DNA of 64,000 nt from Enoplosus armatus. Taxonomy: Eukaryota > Chordata > Actinopteri > Centrarchiformes > Enoplosidae. Each line of letters opens with the position of its first letter. The stretch's first letter is position 1. Position numbers and translations under genes: made by a program. A model generated the notes under the pieces. It was given only the letters and a program-made list of their open reading frames with translations. It did no database searches and was not told the origin of the DNA. The DNA is taken from NCBI RefSeq assembly GCF_043641665.1, contig NC_092184.1:22209108-22273107 (forward strand), read 5' to 3'. Shown here piece after piece: positions 61,584 to 64,000 of the stretch.

Positions 61584-62399
61584 GTGAGACTGAAAGAGCA
61601 CATGCAGCTGTTTCCTGTAGAATATGTTATATAAAGCGTTTCTAAAGCATGAATCTTCTCACAGAACCCAAGAACCTTTTGAGGAAGTCAGGAACCACAC
61701 CTCTGTTTGACCGGAGGAACTAGGGACTAAATTTAGACTGGTTCTACATACCAAAAAAACCAAGGGCTGAATGTCGCTGACTGATCAAACTCGGCTTAGT
61801 CACAAAATGAGGAATCACTGAGTGACTCTGGTATCAGTATTAGGGAAAGTGTAAAATAACACTTAATTAGTTGTTTCATTATGGTTATGTTATAAAGCAG
61901 AGACAAATAACCATCAAACACTCTTTGATTAGATTGTCTCTCTAATTTGGTGTTGTGGAGTTTTTAGTCTCCTTTTCATTCATTTAGAACATCCATTCAC
62001 ACATCGGAGTCGCTCCACTGTCAATACAAAGAACAACAGGATGACTCCGTGCTGCTGCTGTCAGTGTTTTTGATCCGTCATTTTCCTAATTAGCTTAATC
62101 TTCGTGGTTTTTCAGAATCAGTGGAAACAGGAGTGTGTAAAAGAGACTTGTTCAGTTCCTGAGTTAAGTTTCTGAGGTTCCATAGTTTTATGTTGGTGGA
62201 AAAGAGATGATCGCTGTGAAATTCCCACGACAATCGCAACCCAGATTCGCTCCTTACCCGTTCCAACATCACCTGCAGCATGTGTTACAATAAATAATGG
62301 TCTATTTAGGTAGTTATGAGGTATGATGAAGGATATATTATATGCAATGAAAATACAAATAAAAACGACACACTGGTACATGCAGACTTGTATATGAAT

Positions 62400-62797
62400 A
62401 TACACTCTGTGGCCACTTTATTAGGTACACCTGTAAAATCTACTTTTATAATGCCTATAACATTCAGTTTTTGTGGTGTTAATTCAATGACATGTTTAAG
62501 CACTGAGGCCATAGTTAGTGGTGTTATTGTACTGGACTTCATTATATTCAGTGGTGTTTCCAATAGTGTGCCCCCCTCATGTGTGTGAGTGGGAAGGACA
62601 AAACCTTTGAAAAGCCTCTGAATATAATGTACTTGAGTACAACACCGCCTGTAACTATGACCTCAGTAATAAACATACACTTGAGAAGGTTTACCCTCTA
62701 AACTCTGTAAAGGTAGAATTTATGGCAAAGCAGTTGTATTGGATTGCAATAGATTGTACAGGTGTTAAGTGAATAAAGTTGCCACTGAGTGTATTTT
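62400..62797. mobile_element. MITE with terminal inverted repeats in blmh intron 6
   Basis: The left end reads ACTCTGTGGCCACTTTATTA followed by GGTACACCTG. The right end is its imperfect inverse (TGTACAGGTGTTAAGTGAAT, then AAAGTTGCCACTGAGTG). The end GTGGCCACTTTATTAGGTAC is a well-known teleost non-autonomous DNA transposon terminus. There is no transposase. Confidence 0.8.
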
Positions 62798-63966
62798 AAA
62801 AAATGAGAATAGTTTTAGAACGTACACCTTGTTTAACTCTAACATTGTTCCATTTGTACCAGAAGAGGGGGCTGTCAAATAATACTTCACTGAGAGCAGC
62901 AACGTCAGGCCAGTTTGAAGTGATGCCATTGATCTTCCAAATAATAGGTGTACAGTTTATTATTATTTACTTTATCATTAAGCAGCTTTACAAACTATTA
63001 CCTAATACCTACGCTTTTCGGATTTAATATCAGAATGATGAAATTTAACATACAAGAACATTAATAGCGCAGGTGACACTAGCCATAAACATGCCAACAA
63101 CCTGTATTTAAACTGGCATGTTCAGTACAGGGAGAAATGAGTCTTGCGTGTATTGCGTGTTCACTACAGATCCATTTACTCACTCACTTTCCAAGGCCTA
63201 AAAAGTCAGTTTTTCCCGTAACACAACCTGCGGTATACCTGCCTGTGCATGCAAATTCTTATTAAAACACATTAGCATCATGGTTTTTGCGTTTTACATA
63301 TTGTGTTTTTTCCCAGTATTTATTTTAATGATACCTTGTTTGCACTGCTGACAGTGTAGTATGCTTTAATGTACCTATTATTTATGTATATGTGTGCATG
63401 AGAGCATACACTTGAAAATGTGTGTGTAATTTGCACACGTCATTTTTGGACTACAGAGAGTGTAAAAGAATAAAACAAAAATAATCACCTGCGTACTGCT
63501 CCAGGTGTCACAAAGTTGAAGATAGCGATCTTGTTTATGGAACAGTCTGTCACAAAGCAACTGACGCTGGACAGCAAAGACAAATCCACCTCCAAAACAA
63601 AACTAAAAGGTGTACATGTCCACGCAAACAACCTCTTTTAAAACGTAACAAATGTAACATGTGTTATTATGCGTGCAGTGAAGTACTGTCATGTGCCTAC
63701 AGCTTGGACAGGTTACACTGTGTAGGTGTGTATGCATATGAGGCTTTATTTACGCTTCCTGTGTGTGCGTGTGTTTGCGTGTGTGAATGTATGAGGGGCC
63801 AGTCAGTCAATCAGCCTCCCATTGAGGCGATTACACACAGATCAGGGGTCTGGTTATGCAGCCTTTGTTGTCAGCTGTTTGGTTGCATTGGGCTGCTGGC
63901 TGGTTGCTTGTTCAAACAGTCACCTGTATCTCACAGCGCCTCCATAGACGCCCAGCCATCACATCA

Positions 63967-63967
<1 letters not shown>

Positions 63968-64000
<33 letters not shown>
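63968..64000 (+). repeat. (CA)n microsatellite at window edge
   Basis: At least 16 units, cut by the end of the window. Confidence 0.95.

Larger units (their letters stand above)
61584..64000 (+). other. blmh intron 6 (incomplete)
   Basis: It starts with a GTGAGA donor after EE of the last visible exon. It contains a TIR-flanked MITE at about 62,400-62,797 and ends in a (CA)n tract at the window edge. No further blmh exon was found. Confidence 0.7.

Noticed and set aside
62118..62405. 95-codon minus-strand frame in blmh intron 6
   Set aside because: There is no family similarity. It sits beside the MITE in intron sequence.
1..64000. CRISPR arrays, operons, rRNA and tRNA genes
   Set aside because: There is no direct repeat-spacer structure, no cloverleaf with A and B boxes that I could recognise, and the genes are spliced eukaryotic ones.

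Overview
The window is nuclear genomic DNA of a ray-finned fish, most likely a percomorph teleost. The signs are small exons in AT-rich introns, very dense (CA)n/(TG)n tracts, and several MITE and LINE families that are common in spiny-rayed fish. There is no sign of bacterial, viral or organellar sequence. The long open frames are mostly read-through of dinucleotide repeats. The real genes are multi-exon, and I assembled them by hand from splice signals, codon phase and recalled family sequence.

Three protein genes are supported. (1) rap1gap2, plus strand, with coding exons from about 15,243 to 49,785. It is a Rap1 GTPase-activating protein of 22 coding exons and 732 residues in my model, followed by a 3' UTR of about 2.2 kb ending near 51,950. 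(2) A minus-strand gene with coding parts between 54,318 and 52,536. It encodes a type I membrane protein with a signal peptide, one Ig V-like domain, a transmembrane segment and a tail carrying an ITIM and an ITSM-like tyrosine motif. Its cysteine pattern resembles BTLA (B and T lymphocyte attenuator). (3) blmh (bleomycin hydrolase), plus strand, from 56,309. Six coding exons are seen up to 61,583, and the rest lies beyond the right edge.

Layout: positions 1-14,570 hold no gene I can support, only repeats and unassigned sequence. A GC-box region and candidate first exon(s) of rap1gap2 lie at about 14,570-15,382. Intron 1 (15,383-30,626) contains an L2-type LINE remnant and possibly an alternative promoter near 28,500. 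Exons 2-4 are small and widely spaced. Exons 5-22 (39,986-49,785) carry the RapGAP catalytic region and the C-terminal regulatory tail. The rap1gap2 and BTLA-like genes are convergent, with opposed poly(A) signals ten bases apart. The BTLA-like gene and blmh are divergent, about 2 kb apart.

The genes do not form an operon or an obvious shared pathway. Rap1GAP2 switches off Rap1 in secretion and adhesion, the Ig receptor is probably an inhibitory leukocyte receptor, and Blmh is a cytosolic cysteine aminopeptidase. The least expected items are the BTLA-like receptor, a possible alternative N-terminus of rap1gap2, and a half-GoLoco exon whose partner exon I could not find.
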